Positions 1 to 7,666 of a stretch of 26,856 nt of DNA are shown here, piece after piece; positions within the stretch are counted from its first letter, which is position 1; each line of letters begins with the position of its first letter. Position numbers and translations under genes: made by a program. The notes beneath the pieces are model-generated. The model was not told the DNA's origin and did not search any database. It worked only from the letters and a program-made list of their open reading frames with translations. This stretch comes from JACQWX01 sp041662295 (lineage in GTDB: Bacteria > Elusimicrobiota > Elusimicrobia > UBA1565 > UBA9628), in NCBI GenBank assembly GCA_041662295.1, contig JBAZSR010000028.1, positions 1 to 26,856 on the forward strand. Reading direction: 5' to 3'.

Positions 1-1599
1 CCCCTCGATGAAGAGGTCGGCTCTCTCGTTGTTGTAGCCGTAATTGACGGGGTAGGCCTGGCCGGCGAGGGAGTATCCATCCGGCGCGGCGGCCAGGGCG
101 CCGTGCGCGGGCTTGCCGGATACCGGGGCCTTCCAAGTGGAGGTGTTGCGCGCCGTCATGAGCTGGGCGTGGTCGTCGACGAAGTTCTCCATGTACATGA
201 CGTTGGCCGCGTTGCGGTCCGTGTCATAGGCGTTGCCGTCCGCGATGAGGACGTCTCCCGGCTCGGTCTGCCGCACCAGGACGTCCCCGTCCTTGAGCCC
301 GTTGGCGTAGGTCGGAAGGTCGTTGGGCCAGACTGTTTCCGTCAGCTCGGCCGGAGGGGAGAGGCCGCCCGTCTTCCACGCGACGCGGTCCAGGTAGGAG
401 CCGTTCCACTTGATGCCGAGCGCCCCTGGTTGGGCCGATTCCCAGATCGTGGGGATGTACTCGAACATGACGTTCGTGTAGTTCCAGACCCAGAAGTCCC
501 AGCCATGGCCCTGCAGGTCGCCGTAGAGCGCGTCAGGCTCCACGGACACGCCGTTGATCACGATGGGCTTGGTGCTTGCGATGAGGAAGTACTGATACGG
601 GCCGATCGTGTTGTTGGTGAAAGTCAGCGGGATCTCGTTGGGGGTCTCCCAGTCCTGCTTCGCGTAGAGGATCTCGAACGCCCCGGTGTCGAGGGTCCAG
701 GTGAAGGTCGTGGGGTTGTAGAGCTCGATGAACTCCACGTCCTTTTCTGTCCCGTCCACGTGCGGGCCGCGGTACCCGGCCGCGGTGTAGGAGCCGGTGC
801 CGGCGCAGACCTGGCTGATGACGAGGCCCGTGGAGATCCAGACCGAGGTCTTGAACGCCCCGGTGGCGACCTGGACCATGCTGAAGTCCGCGACGCCCTG
901 TCCTCCTCGCGGGGCGGAGATGTTCGTCTTGATCTGCTGGTAGTAGCCGTTCGAGGAACAGATGACGGAGTAGGTCCCCTTGGAGACGTTGAATGTGTAG
1001 GTCCCCGCGGAGTCGGTGTTGGCTGTCCAGTTGGCATTGCCCACGACTTCCACCACCGCGCCCTCGAGGGCGCCTCCCAAGGCCTTGGTCACGGTCCCGC
1101 GGATCCCCGAGTCCATGCCTGTCGCCGCGGGGTTGGCCAGGAGGTTCTTGATGGTCAACAGCTTGGTGTTGGCCCCGTCCTCCCACATGAGGTAGGTCGT
1201 GATCTGCTTGATTCCGGTGTCGGTGGCGGCGTAGGAGACGGTCGAAATCTGTGTGCCGGCCATCTCGGCGTAGGCGACGTGGACCGCGCGGGTGAATACG
1301 GGATAGCCCCACATGGCGATGGTCTCGGGAGGATAGGCCAGGTCGTCGTACTCGATGCCGTGCAGGGCGTTGGTCGTCGTGTGGGTCGTGACCATGAGCC
1401 CGAAATAGGAGTAGTTCTTCATCACCTCCATTTTCTCTTGGATGAGGTTGTTGGCCAGGGTGCGGGTGCGGGAGCGGTGGATGGCCTTGGTGATGAATTG
1501 GAAACTGGCCATCCCCCCGATGGCCACGACGGTCATGATGGTCATGGCGACGACCAACTCGACCAGGCTGACGCCGCGGGACGAATGTAATCGTTTCAT
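1..1599 (-). CDS. Prepilin-like protein with carboxypeptidase-regulatory-like and lamin-tail domains (C-terminus cut by window edge)
   Basis: The frame is open from the ATG at 1599 to the window edge (533 codons, no stop), so the C-terminus is missing. The N-terminus MKRLHSSRGVSLVELVVA is a type III (prepilin) signal: a short basic leader, Gly before the cleavage site, Glu at +5, then a hydrophobic helix to about residue 33. A pilin-like region follows. Around residues 155-220 there is a carboxypeptidase-regulatory-like beta-sandwich (begins GIRGTVTKALGGALEGAVVE, with DSAGTYTFNV and KGTYSVICSSNGY). Next comes a lamin-tail-like domain with the hallmark VEFIELYNPTT. The product is probably exported by type IV pilus or type II secretion-like machinery and displayed outside the cell. 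It is transcribed away from nrdJ's 3' end, with its own predicted promoter. The prepilin call is firm; the two extra domains are recognised from short motifs only. Confidence 0.8.
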   Translation of the reverse strand, partial: MKRLHSSRGVSLVELVVAMTIMTVVAIGGMASFQFITKAIHRSRTRTLANNLIQEKMEVMKNYSYFGLMVTTHTTTNALHGIEYDDLAYPPETIAMWGYPVFTRAVHVAYAEMAGTQISTVSYAATDTGIKQITTYLMWEDGANTKLLTIKNLLANPAATGMDSGIRGTVTKALGGALEGAVVEVVGNANWTANTDSAGTYTFNVSKGTYSVICSSNGYYQQIKTNISAPRGGQGVADFSMVQVATGAFKTSVWISTGLVISQVCAGTGSYTAAGYRGPHVDGTEKDVEFIELYNPTTFTWTLDTGAFEILYAKQDWETPNEIPLTFTNNTIGPYQYFLIASTKPIVINGVSVEPDALYGDLQGHGWDFWVWNYTNVMFEYIPTIWESAQPGALGIKWNGSYLDRVAWKTGGLSPPAELTETVWPNDLPTYANGLKDGDVLVRQTEPGDVLIADGNAYDTDRNAANVMYMENFVDDHAQLMTARNTSTWKAPVSGKPAHGALAAAPDGYSLAGQAYPVNYGYNNERADLFIEG

Positions 1600-1652
1600 T
1601 AATAGAAAATCACTGCGTCTCGGCGGGTTCGCAGGGGGTCCAAGCAATAAGA

Positions 1653-1681
1653 AGTATAGGTGGTTTTGTACGGCAAATCAA
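1653..1681 (-). promoter_or_regulatory. Predicted sigma70-type promoter of the prepilin gene
   Basis: On the minus strand TTGATT (1676-1681) and TATACT (1653-1658) are separated by exactly 17 nt. The predicted transcript would start near 1646, about 47 nt before the ATG at 1599. No strong Shine-Dalgarno is visible in that leader. Confidence 0.5.
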
Positions 1682-1812
1682 GAAGGGGTGGGATGTGACA
1701 ATGGTCCGTGACCCAGGTCACAAAGTCAGCGGGTGTCAGTGGCCCGATTGGCGCCTTCGCGAATCCTATAGCGCTCAGGCACCAAGGGAGCGGAGAACGT
1801 CCTGCCCTTGGC

Positions 1813-1860
1813 CCATCCGACCCCCTTCCGGGGCTTGTCACGAAGAAGGGGGCCGGATGG
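1813..1860 (-). terminator. Strong hairpin after nrdJ, possible terminator without a U tract
   Basis: Arms 1813-1828 and 1845-1860 pair over 16 bp, with a single G·U pair when read as minus-strand RNA. The loop is 16 nt. It begins 11 nt after the nrdJ stop. No run of T follows on the minus strand, so it may be a structural 3' end or a Rho-assisted terminator rather than a classical intrinsic one. Confidence 0.5.
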
Positions 1861-1871
1861 ACGCTATCGGG

Positions 1872-4427
1872 TCAGGAGCACTCGGAGAAGCCGCAGTCGT
1901 GGCAGGTCGGGCCGGAACAGCCCGACTCGTACGACACGTTGGAGGAGTAGCACTTGGGGCAGTACTCCGCCTTGGGGAGCGCGATGACGTCGACCTTGGT
2001 CTTCTCGGTCTCGGGGTTCTCCCCGTCGTTGATCCAGCCGGTCTTCTTGAGGTGCTGCCGGAGCGCGATCGAGATGGCGTGCGGGATGGAGTTGACCTTG
2101 TTGTCCCCGAGGCCGATGGGCCGGTCGCCCTTGACGGCGTTCAAGTGCTTGAGGATCTTGATGGGGTCCCCGCCCTCGGCCAGGTACTTGGAGAGGAGGA
2201 TCCCGACCAGCGAGGTCAGGCCCGAGATCTCCGTGCCCAGGGGCGGGATGTTGGTGAAGACCTGGTAGGGGCCGCGCTCGTCGTAGTTGATGTGCAGGTG
2301 GAGCGGCCCGTAGCCGGTCTTGATCTGGTAGTACTCCGAGGACACGCCGAAGGCCGTGGACGGGTCGCGGCGCTTGGTCTTGGTCGGGGTCGGGGCGAGG
2401 TTCAAGACCTGCTGGGCCTTGGAGCCGTCGCGGTAGATGGTGATGCCCTTGCACCCGAGCTCGTAGGCCAGGAGGAGCGCGCTGCGCACGTCCTCGATGG
2501 TGGCGGAGTTCGGCAGGTTGATGGTCTTGGAGACCCCGTTGTCCGTGTGCCGCTGGAAGGCGGCCTGGATCTGGACGTGGAAGTCCACCGAGACGTCGTG
2601 GGCCGTGGCGAAGAGGCTCTGGATGGGGGCCGGGATCTCGGGGATGCCGCGCACCGACTTGTGGTTGTCGTTGATGCGGCTCCAGAGGCCGGTCTCGGAG
2701 AGGCCGAAGAAGTTGTTCTTCTCGGCGATCTCCCGGAAGAGGGGGTTGACCTCGAAGAAGACGTCCGCGGGCTTGGGGGTCTCTCCCTTCTTGATGGCGT
2801 CCAAGGCCTTGGCGTTGTAGCGCGTGTAGGCCACGGCGAAGAAGGGCTCGATGCCGCTGCCCTGCAGGCCGGCCGCGATGGCGATGGTGCCGGTCGGGGC
2901 GATGGTCGTGCGCGCGCAGTGCCTGGGGGTGCGGGTCTCGCCGCGGTAGTAGACGCCGGCCGGGTCGAAGATGGAGTTCTTCCAGTTCGGGAAGACCCCG
3001 CGCTCCCGCGCCAGGGCCTCGGAGGCCGAGAGGGCGGTGTCGTTGATGAACCGCATGATCTTGGTCGCGGTCTCCAGGGAGGCCGCCGAATCATAAGGAA
3101 CGCCGAGCTTGACGAGGGCCTCCGCGAAGCCCATGACGCCCAGGCCGATGCGGCGGTTGCCCTTGGCCATCCTCTCGATCTCGGCCAGGGGGTAGTTGTT
3201 GACGTCGATGACGTCGTCGAGGAAGCGCACGGCCAGGCGCACGGTCTCTCCGAGGCGCTTGAAGTTGAGGGCGCCCTCGCCGGGCCGGCCGTCCACGAAG
3301 TTGGAGAGGTTGATGGACCCGAGGTTGCACGGCTCCCACGGCAGCAGGGGCTGCTCGCCGCAGGGGTTGGTGGACTCGATGGGCCCGAGCGCGGGGGTGG
3401 GGTTCGAGCCGGAGTTGTTGATGCGGTCGAGCACCACGAAGCCCGGGTCGCCGGATTTCCAGGAGTACTCGACCATCATGTCGAAGATCTCCTTGGCGCG
3501 CGCCTTGCCGGTGACCTCCTTGGTGCGCGGGTTGACGAGGTCGTACTCGGCGTCGGCCAGGACCGCCTTCATGAACTTCTCGTCGATGCTCACCGAGACG
3601 TTGAAGTTCTCCATGGCCGAGGACTGCGACTTCATGACGATGAACTCGCGGATCTCGGGGTGGGTGTAGTGCAGGATGCCCATATTCGCGCCGCGGCGCG
3701 TCCCGCCCTGCTTGACCACGTCCGTCATCTTGTCGAAGATCTGCATGAAGGAGAGGGCGCCGCTGGCGACCCCCTGCGTCTTCTTGACGATGTCGCCCTT
3801 GGGCCGCAGGCGGCTGAAGCTGAACCCGGTCCCGCCGCCCGATTTCTGGATGAGGGACTGGGCGGCGAGCGACTTCGTGATGCCTTCCATGGAGTCCGGC
3901 ACGGGCAGGACGTAGCAGGCGGAGAGCTGCTGGAGCTCACGGCCGGCGTTCATGAGGGTGGGGGAGTTCGGCAGGAAGTCGAACCGCGCGATGCTTTCGT
4001 AGTAGCGGACGCCCCAGGAGTCCACGGCCTTGCGCGCCTCGGCGTGCGCGGCGTAGGCGGCTTCGAGGTTCTTGACGAGCTTGGTGAAATTGTCGTCCCG
4101 CTGGCGGGACTCGGCGAGGCCGTCGTGGAAGAGATGGGTGCGGGAGGCCTTGGGGCCCGCGCTGCCGTTGGGCAGGATGGAGTGGTTGATGCCGTTGAAC
4201 ACGCCCCACTTCTCGGCGTCGGGGTGGTGGAGGAGCTCGGCGAGGGCGACGTTGTGGGTCACGCCGTCGAGCCAGGCCTCGGGCGTGGCCGCGTCGCGAA
4301 GGTACTTGTCGCGGATGACCTTGTTCTGGTTCTCCGAAAGGTGCAGCTTGGGCAGCGTGCGGCGGGTGTTCTCCGGCTCCGGTTTGTTCCTCAAAGTGTC
4401 GAACTCCTTGGCGCTCCTGATTCTCAC
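1872..4427 (-). CDS. nrdJ: Vitamin B12-dependent ribonucleoside-diphosphate reductase (class II)
   Basis: This enzyme reduces ribonucleotides to deoxyribonucleotides using adenosylcobalamin as radical generator, so it works with or without oxygen. The 851-aa protein has the class II signature residues. C171 (LSACYVLPV) and C367 (EPCNLGSINL) match the redox pair, and N354-P-C356-G-E358 matches the Asn/thiyl-Cys/Glu catalytic loop; C356 to C367 is 11 residues, as in the Lactobacillus enzyme (C408/C419). PTGTIAIAAG and a C-terminal Cys-rich tail (CPKCYSS near residue 820, CHDCGFSEC at the end) also fit the long NrdJ form. No N-terminal ATP-cone is evident. The start is GTG, chosen because GGAGGA lies 7 nt upstream. 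It has its own promoter and a short leader of about 26 nt, with no room for a cobalamin riboswitch. dNTP supply is also touched by dcd in this window. Confidence 0.96.
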   Translation of the reverse strand: MRIRSAKEFDTLRNKPEPENTRRTLPKLHLSENQNKVIRDKYLRDAATPEAWLDGVTHNVALAELLHHPDAEKWGVFNGINHSILPNGSAGPKASRTHLFHDGLAESRQRDDNFTKLVKNLEAAYAAHAEARKAVDSWGVRYYESIARFDFLPNSPTLMNAGRELQQLSACYVLPVPDSMEGITKSLAAQSLIQKSGGGTGFSFSRLRPKGDIVKKTQGVASGALSFMQIFDKMTDVVKQGGTRRGANMGILHYTHPEIREFIVMKSQSSAMENFNVSVSIDEKFMKAVLADAEYDLVNPRTKEVTGKARAKEIFDMMVEYSWKSGDPGFVVLDRINNSGSNPTPALGPIESTNPCGEQPLLPWEPCNLGSINLSNFVDGRPGEGALNFKRLGETVRLAVRFLDDVIDVNNYPLAEIERMAKGNRRIGLGVMGFAEALVKLGVPYDSAASLETATKIMRFINDTALSASEALARERGVFPNWKNSIFDPAGVYYRGETRTPRHCARTTIAPTGTIAIAAGLQGSGIEPFFAVAYTRYNAKALDAIKKGETPKPADVFFEVNPLFREIAEKNNFFGLSETGLWSRINDNHKSVRGIPEIPAPIQSLFATAHDVSVDFHVQIQAAFQRHTDNGVSKTINLPNSATIEDVRSALLLAYELGCKGITIYRDGSKAQQVLNLAPTPTKTKRRDPSTAFGVSSEYYQIKTGYGPLHLHINYDERGPYQVFTNIPPLGTEISGLTSLVGILLSKYLAEGGDPIKILKHLNAVKGDRPIGLGDNKVNSIPHAISIALRQHLKKTGWINDGENPETEKTKVDVIALPKAEYCPKCYSSNVSYESGCSGPTCHDCGFSECS

Positions 4428-4434
4428 TTGCTGT

Positions 4435-4440
4435 TCCTCC
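4435..4440 (-). promoter_or_regulatory. Ribosome-binding site deciding the nrdJ GTG start
   Basis: On the minus strand GGAGGA is followed by a 7-nt spacer and GTG at 4427. It is the clear reason to prefer this non-ATG start. Confidence 0.8.
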
Positions 4441-4459
4441 AGCCCGAAAGTTGAGAGAG

Positions 4460-4488
4460 TTTATCACAGGCCGGGCTCAGGCTGTCAA
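4460..4488 (-). promoter_or_regulatory. Predicted nrdJ promoter (consensus -35, extended -10)
   Basis: TTGACA (4483-4488) is a perfect -35. After 17 nt comes GATAAA (4460-4465), preceded by TGT, an extended -10. The layout is almost the same as the lipoprotein promoter at 16295-16323. The transcript should start near 4453. Confidence 0.75.
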
Positions 4489-4623
4489 ATTTCTCGACGA
4501 GGGCCCCCATTCCTCTTTGTCGTCGTAAAAAACACGCATGAAAAGCATATTCTGGTCATTGATGATAATAGATGGACACCTCTCAGACGGAGGACCCACA
4601 GCCTTTCTAGGCCCTGCCATACA

Positions 4624-4650
4624 CTGGTGTCAGAGGTTGCGCTTGTTGCG
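4624..4650 (+). repeat. Left copy of a 27-bp inverted repeat bracketing the transposase gene
   Basis: This 27-nt stretch is the reverse complement of 5596-5622 with one mismatch. It overlaps the last six codons and stop of the RAYT gene. Outside it, the two copies still share TATG two bases further out. Confidence 0.8.
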
Positions 4651-5511
4651 TTCTTTGGTCGCGTTGGGGCGGAGTGCCCTGGAGATGGATGAGCGACTTC
4701 GGTTCAAGAACTTCGCCAGGTGCGAGGGCATGATTCCTTGCGCAACAGCTTGCGCGGCCAGACTGCGCCTGGCGCGGACAAGTGTGGCGGTGCTGGCTTG
4801 GCCGCGAAGAGAGTCTAGGGAGGTCCCTGTCTCGCGGCTGACTTGCCGTGCGAGTTCAAGGAGGCGGCATGCGGTGCCTGTGGAGGTGACGGGCGGTTCG
4901 TCGTGGGGATGATGGGGCGGCAATGACTCCGATATCGATTCGAAAGGGTCCAGGGAACGGGTACAGCTTTCAAGGTCGGAGAGGAACTCCTTATATAGGC
5001 GTCTCGCCAGACTGGCGTCACGGTCAAATATGCCGAGAGGGAATCCGGCGTCAATCAGATTCGGTTCCAAAGCGCCCAAGAGTTCAGCATGGCCGGACCA
5101 TTCCCACTGCTCGGGTAAAGCGGCCAGGCCGGCGCGGACGGGATTGAGATGGATATAGCGAAGCAGGGTCAGGAAATAGGAGTTGTCGGTGCAATGAAGA
5201 GACTTGTAGCGGTCGCCGAATAGGTGTCCTTTCCGGTTGTGTTTCCAGTTGAAGCGGCGCGAATGGCAAGATAGAAGCCACTGCATCATTCTATAGAGCG
5301 GTGCCGCCGCGATTTCCATAAGAAGATGGAAATGGGTCGGCATAAGGCAATATGCGTAGATTCTACAGGAGGATCGAGCCTTGGCTGTTCTCAGCAATTC
5401 AATGAAGTCCTGGTAGTCGCTCTGTTCAAGGAATATTTCCTGTTCGTCTACACCACGTGACATGAGGTGGAATATTCCACTGGTGATATGGGTTCTGGGG
5501 TGGCGGGCCAT
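4630..5511 (-). CDS. REP-associated tyrosine transposase (RAYT, IS200-like Y1 family)
   Basis: This is a single-strand DNA transposase of the Y1/HUH superfamily, 293 aa. The HUH metal site is MPTHFHLLM (H60, H62). RYIHLNPVRAGL near residues 118-129 and FGDRYKSL near 98-105 are typical of RAYTs, as is the N-terminal FHLMSRG. The C-terminus (about 240-280) holds a helix-turn-helix-like segment ending FLNRSRSSISRAL. RAYTs are usually single-copy and linked to REP palindromes. Here the gene lies between nrdJ and rplU and is flanked by 27-bp inverted repeats, which classical IS200/IS605 elements lack. The first ATG (5511) is used; an alternative start would cut into the SRG motif. Confidence 0.9.
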   Translation of the reverse strand: MARHPRTHITSGIFHLMSRGVDEQEIFLEQSDYQDFIELLRTAKARSSCRIYAYCLMPTHFHLLMEIAAAPLYRMMQWLLSCHSRRFNWKHNRKGHLFGDRYKSLHCTDNSYFLTLLRYIHLNPVRAGLAALPEQWEWSGHAELLGALEPNLIDAGFPLGIFDRDASLARRLYKEFLSDLESCTRSLDPFESISESLPPHHPHDEPPVTSTGTACRLLELARQVSRETGTSLDSLRGQASTATLVRARRSLAAQAVAQGIMPSHLAKFLNRSRSSISRALRPNATKERNKRNL

Positions 5512-5595
5512 ATCCTATGTACGAGCGACCCCCCGGATTGGTTCCATTCCTGGGCGTGATTCCCATTTGGAGAGTCTCCCGGAAGGCGAGATATC

Positions 5596-5622
5596 CGCAA
5601 CAAGCGCAATCTCTGACACCAG
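5596..5622 (+). repeat. Right copy of the 27-bp inverted repeat, abutting the rplU promoter
   Basis: It matches the minus-strand sequence at 4624-4650 at 26 of 27 positions. Read as codons it spells the same R-N-K-R-N-L-stop as the RAYT C-terminus. It may therefore be either a terminal repeat of a roughly 1-kb element (4624-5622) or the remnant of a second, oppositely oriented RAYT copy. Confidence 0.8.
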
Positions 5623-5626
5623 CATA

Positions 5627-5635
5627 TGCTATAAT
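5627..5635 (+). promoter_or_regulatory. Extended -10 promoter of rplU
   Basis: TGCTATAAT is a perfect extended -10 (TGN plus TATAAT at 5630-5635). No convincing -35 is seen 16-18 nt upstream, where the RAYT-side repeat lies. The rplU ATG is only 9 nt beyond the -10, so the mRNA would have a leader of about 0-4 nt and no Shine-Dalgarno. Confidence 0.65.
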
Positions 5636-5644
5636 GGCAATATT

Positions 5645-5951
5645 ATGTACGCGATCATCGAAACTGGCGGTAGGCAGTACTGGGTGCAGCCCGGCGAGAC
5701 GCTTCGGGTGGAAACGCTCAAGCACGAGCCCGGGAAGGAATTCTCCCTGGACGCCCTATGGGCGGNNNNNNNNNNCGAAGATCAGCCGCAACGGCAAGGT
5801 CACGGCCGAGGTCGTCAAAAACCTGCGGGGTCCCAGGCTCATCGTCTTCAAGCGGCGGACGAAGAAGGCCTACAAGAAGATGCACGGTCACCGGCAGAAT
5901 CTCACGGAGATCCGGATCAAGACCATCGCTGTGGGCGACAAGGCCGCGTAA
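5645..5951 (+). CDS. rplU: 50S ribosomal protein L21, interrupted by an assembly gap
   Basis: L21 binds 23S rRNA in the large subunit. The N-terminal part MYAIIETGGRQYWVQPGE and the C-terminal part (KVTAEVVKN, LIVFKRRTKKAYKK, GHRQNLTEIRI) are both clear L21 signatures. They lie in different frames because 10 Ns (5766-5775) stand in for unknown sequence. The frames can be joined only if the true gap is a multiple of three. Alignment by eye to E. coli L21 suggests about 9-10 residues, near 27-30 nt, are missing. This is therefore an assembly artefact and not a pseudogene. It is followed 13 nt later by rpmA, the conserved rplU-rpmA-obgE order. Confidence 0.93.
5766..5775. other. Assembly gap (10 N)
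   Basis: Ten undetermined bases lie inside rplU. The length is almost certainly a placeholder, since the reading frame on either side requires a multiple of three. Confidence 0.97.
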
Positions 5952-5964
5952 CCGGAGGATTCAA

Positions 5965-6225
5965 ATGGCTCACACTAAAGCCCAAGGCTCGAGCTCGAAC
6001 GGCCGCGACAGCCACGGTCAGCGGCTCGGCGTCAAGCGCTACGGCGGCCAAAAGGTCGTCCCCGGGATGATCATCGCCCGGCAGCGCGGCACCACCTACC
6101 TGGCGGGTCTCAACGTCGGGCAGGGCAGCGACGACACGCTTTTCGCGAAGGCCGAAGGGATCGTCACCTTCGACTACGCCTACAAAGGCAAGAAGCGCGT
6201 CAACGTCGTCCCGGTCAAGGCCTGA
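5965..6225 (+). CDS. rpmA: 50S ribosomal protein L27
   Basis: L27 lies near the peptidyl-transferase centre. The protein has 86 aa, the usual length, with NGRDSHGQRLGVKRYGGQ and the VVPGMIIARQRGT segment typical of the family. The N-terminus MAHTKAQGSSS is already the mature-like form, with no Firmicutes-type cleavable extension. GGAGG (5954-5958) sits 6 nt before the ATG, in contrast to rplU, which has no such site. It is cotranscribed with rplU. Confidence 0.96.
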   Translation: MAHTKAQGSSSNGRDSHGQRLGVKRYGGQKVVPGMIIARQRGTTYLAGLNVGQGSDDTLFAKAEGIVTFDYAYKGKKRVNVVPVKA

Positions 6226-6246
6226 CCGAAACGCCAAGAAATCCTC

Positions 6247-6267
6247 CGGCGGCCGTGCCGGCCGCTG
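6247..6267 (+). terminator. GC-rich hairpin between rpmA and obgE
   Basis: An 8-bp stem (6247-6254 with 6260-6267, one G·T pair) closes a 5-nt loop. No T run follows directly. It could act as a partial terminator or processing site that lowers obgE expression relative to the ribosomal protein genes. Confidence 0.35.
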
Positions 6268-6295
6268 AAAGGGTTCCTTGGCGTCTTCTTTTATA

Positions 6296-7666
6296 ATGCG
6301 CTCCAACTTCATCGACAGGGTCCGCGTCTACGTGGCGGCGGGGCCAGGCGGCGCCGGCTGCCTGTCCTTCCGCCGCGAGAAGTTCATCGAGTTCGGCGGG
6401 CCCAACGGCGCGGACGGCGGCAAGGGCGGCGACATCTGGTTCGAGGCCTCCTCCGACCTCGCCACCCTGCTCGACTTGGCGCGCAACCCGCACATCAAGG
6501 GCTGTCCGGGCTCCCCGGGCAAGGGCGGCAACAAGACGGGCGCGGCCGGGGCGGACACGGTCATCCAGGTGCCGCTCGGGACCGTGATCTACCTTCGCCA
6601 CGGCGACAGGAAGCTCGAGGCCGCGGACCTGTGCGTCCCGGGGCAGCGCTACCTCGCGGCCCCCGGCGGCCGGGGAGGCCGCGGGAACCTCTCGTTCAAG
6701 AGCCATTTCAACACAGCGCCCCGGATCGCCGAGAAAGGCGAGCCGGGCAAGGCCGCCACCCTGGACCTCGAGCTCAAGCTCATCGCGGACGTGGGGCTGG
6801 TGGGCCTGCCCAACGCGGGCAAGTCCACCCTGCTGGCGCGGGTCTCCGCGGCTCGGCCCAAGATCGCGGACTACCCGTTCACCACCCTGGCCCCGAACCT
6901 CGGGGTCGTCACCCACAAGGGCGTGCAGTTCTCCGTGGCCGACATCCCGGGTCTCATCGAGGGGGCCCACGAGGGCAAGGGCCTCGGCATCGAGTTCCTG
7001 CGGCACGTGGAGCGCACCCGGACCCTGATCCATCTGGTGGACCCCTTCGGCTGCGGCGAGGTGGACCCCGTCCGAGGCGTCAAGACCATCGAGGGCGAGC
7101 TGGCCGCGGTCAGCGCGGAGCTCCTGCGCAAGCATCGCCTGCTGGTGGTCACCAAGGCGGACCTCCCCGGCTTCGAGGCCGGCGTGAAGGCCCTCCGGAA
7201 GCGCTATCCGAAGCGGGAGGTCCTCGTGATCTCCGCCGCGACCGGCGCGGGCGTGTCCGCCCTGCTCGACCGGGTCATCAGGACGCTCCCCCGCAGGTCC
7301 GCCCCGGTCCCCGCGCTCTCCGACCCGCGGTCCGCCGCGGTCGAGGCGGCCGTGCGCGTTGCGCCGGGTTTCCGCGTGAGCCCCGCGGGCTCGGGCCGGT
7401 TCCTCCTGTCCGGCCCCTTCGTCGAGCGCGCCGCGGCCATGCTCAAGGCCGAGCTCCCCGAGGCCGTGGAGCGGTTCCAGAAGGCGCTCAAGCGCATCGG
7501 CGTGGATCGGGCCCTCAAGCACGCCGGCGCCCAGGAAGGCGACATGGTGGCCTGCGGGGAGTTCGAGTTCGAGTGGACCGAGATCGGGAAGGCCCCCCCG
7601 GGGCTGGTCAACCGCAGGGAGCGGGCCAAGCTGAGGAAGATCAAGCGCTCGAGGCTGCGGGAATGA
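6296..7666 (+). CDS. obgE: Obg family GTPase
   Basis: ObgE/CgtA is a ribosome-associated GTPase acting in 50S maturation and stress control. The protein has 456 aa. An N-terminal Obg glycine-rich fold (about 1-158) is followed by the G domain: P-loop GLPNAGKS (170-177), switch region YPFTTLAPNLGVV (193-205), G3 DIPGL (216-220) and TKAD for G4. The C-terminal OCT domain includes GPFVERAAAML and GDMVACGEFEFEW. The ATG at 6296 gives the canonical family N-terminus; a TTG at 6278 would add six residues. TATAAT (6292-6297) overlaps the ATG, so any transcript from that box would begin inside the gene; expression from the rplU promoter is more likely. The stop overlaps hpnD by 4 nt (ATGA). Confidence 0.96.
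   Translation: MRSNFIDRVRVYVAAGPGGAGCLSFRREKFIEFGGPNGADGGKGGDIWFEASSDLATLLDLARNPHIKGCPGSPGKGGNKTGAAGADTVIQVPLGTVIYLRHGDRKLEAADLCVPGQRYLAAPGGRGGRGNLSFKSHFNTAPRIAEKGEPGKAATLDLELKLIADVGLVGLPNAGKSTLLARVSAARPKIADYPFTTLAPNLGVVTHKGVQFSVADIPGLIEGAHEGKGLGIEFLRHVERTRTLIHLVDPFGCGEVDPVRGVKTIEGELAAVSAELLRKHRLLVVTKADLPGFEAGVKALRKRYPKREVLVISAATGAGVSALLDRVIRTLPRRSAPVPALSDPRSAAVEAAVRVAPGFRVSPAGSGRFLLSGPFVERAAAMLKAELPEAVERFQKALKRIGVDRALKHAGAQEGDMVACGEFEFEWTEIGKAPPGLVNRRERAKLRKIKRSRLRE

Noticed and set aside
1695..4454. 919-codon open frame on the plus strand opposite nrdJ
   Set aside because: High GC content creates long stop-free antisense frames; its Gly/Val/Asp/Arg-rich product matches no family, while the minus-strand frame encodes a complete NrdJ.
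4428..4460. Cobalamin riboswitch expected before a B12-dependent reductase
   Set aside because: The predicted leader is about 26 nt, far too short, and no B12-box-like motif was seen further upstream before the RAYT gene.
5467..5480. Perfect 14-nt palindrome GTGGAATATTCCAC
   Set aside because: It lies within the conserved N-terminal RAYT coding segment and is plausibly a coding coincidence; no second copy was noticed.
5645..5951. rplU as a frameshifted pseudogene
   Set aside because: The frame change coincides exactly with the 10-N gap and both flanks are intact L21 sequence.
6278..6298. TTG at 6278 as obgE start
   Set aside because: It adds six residues not seen in the family and has only a weak upstream site; ATG 6296 gives the canonical N-terminus.
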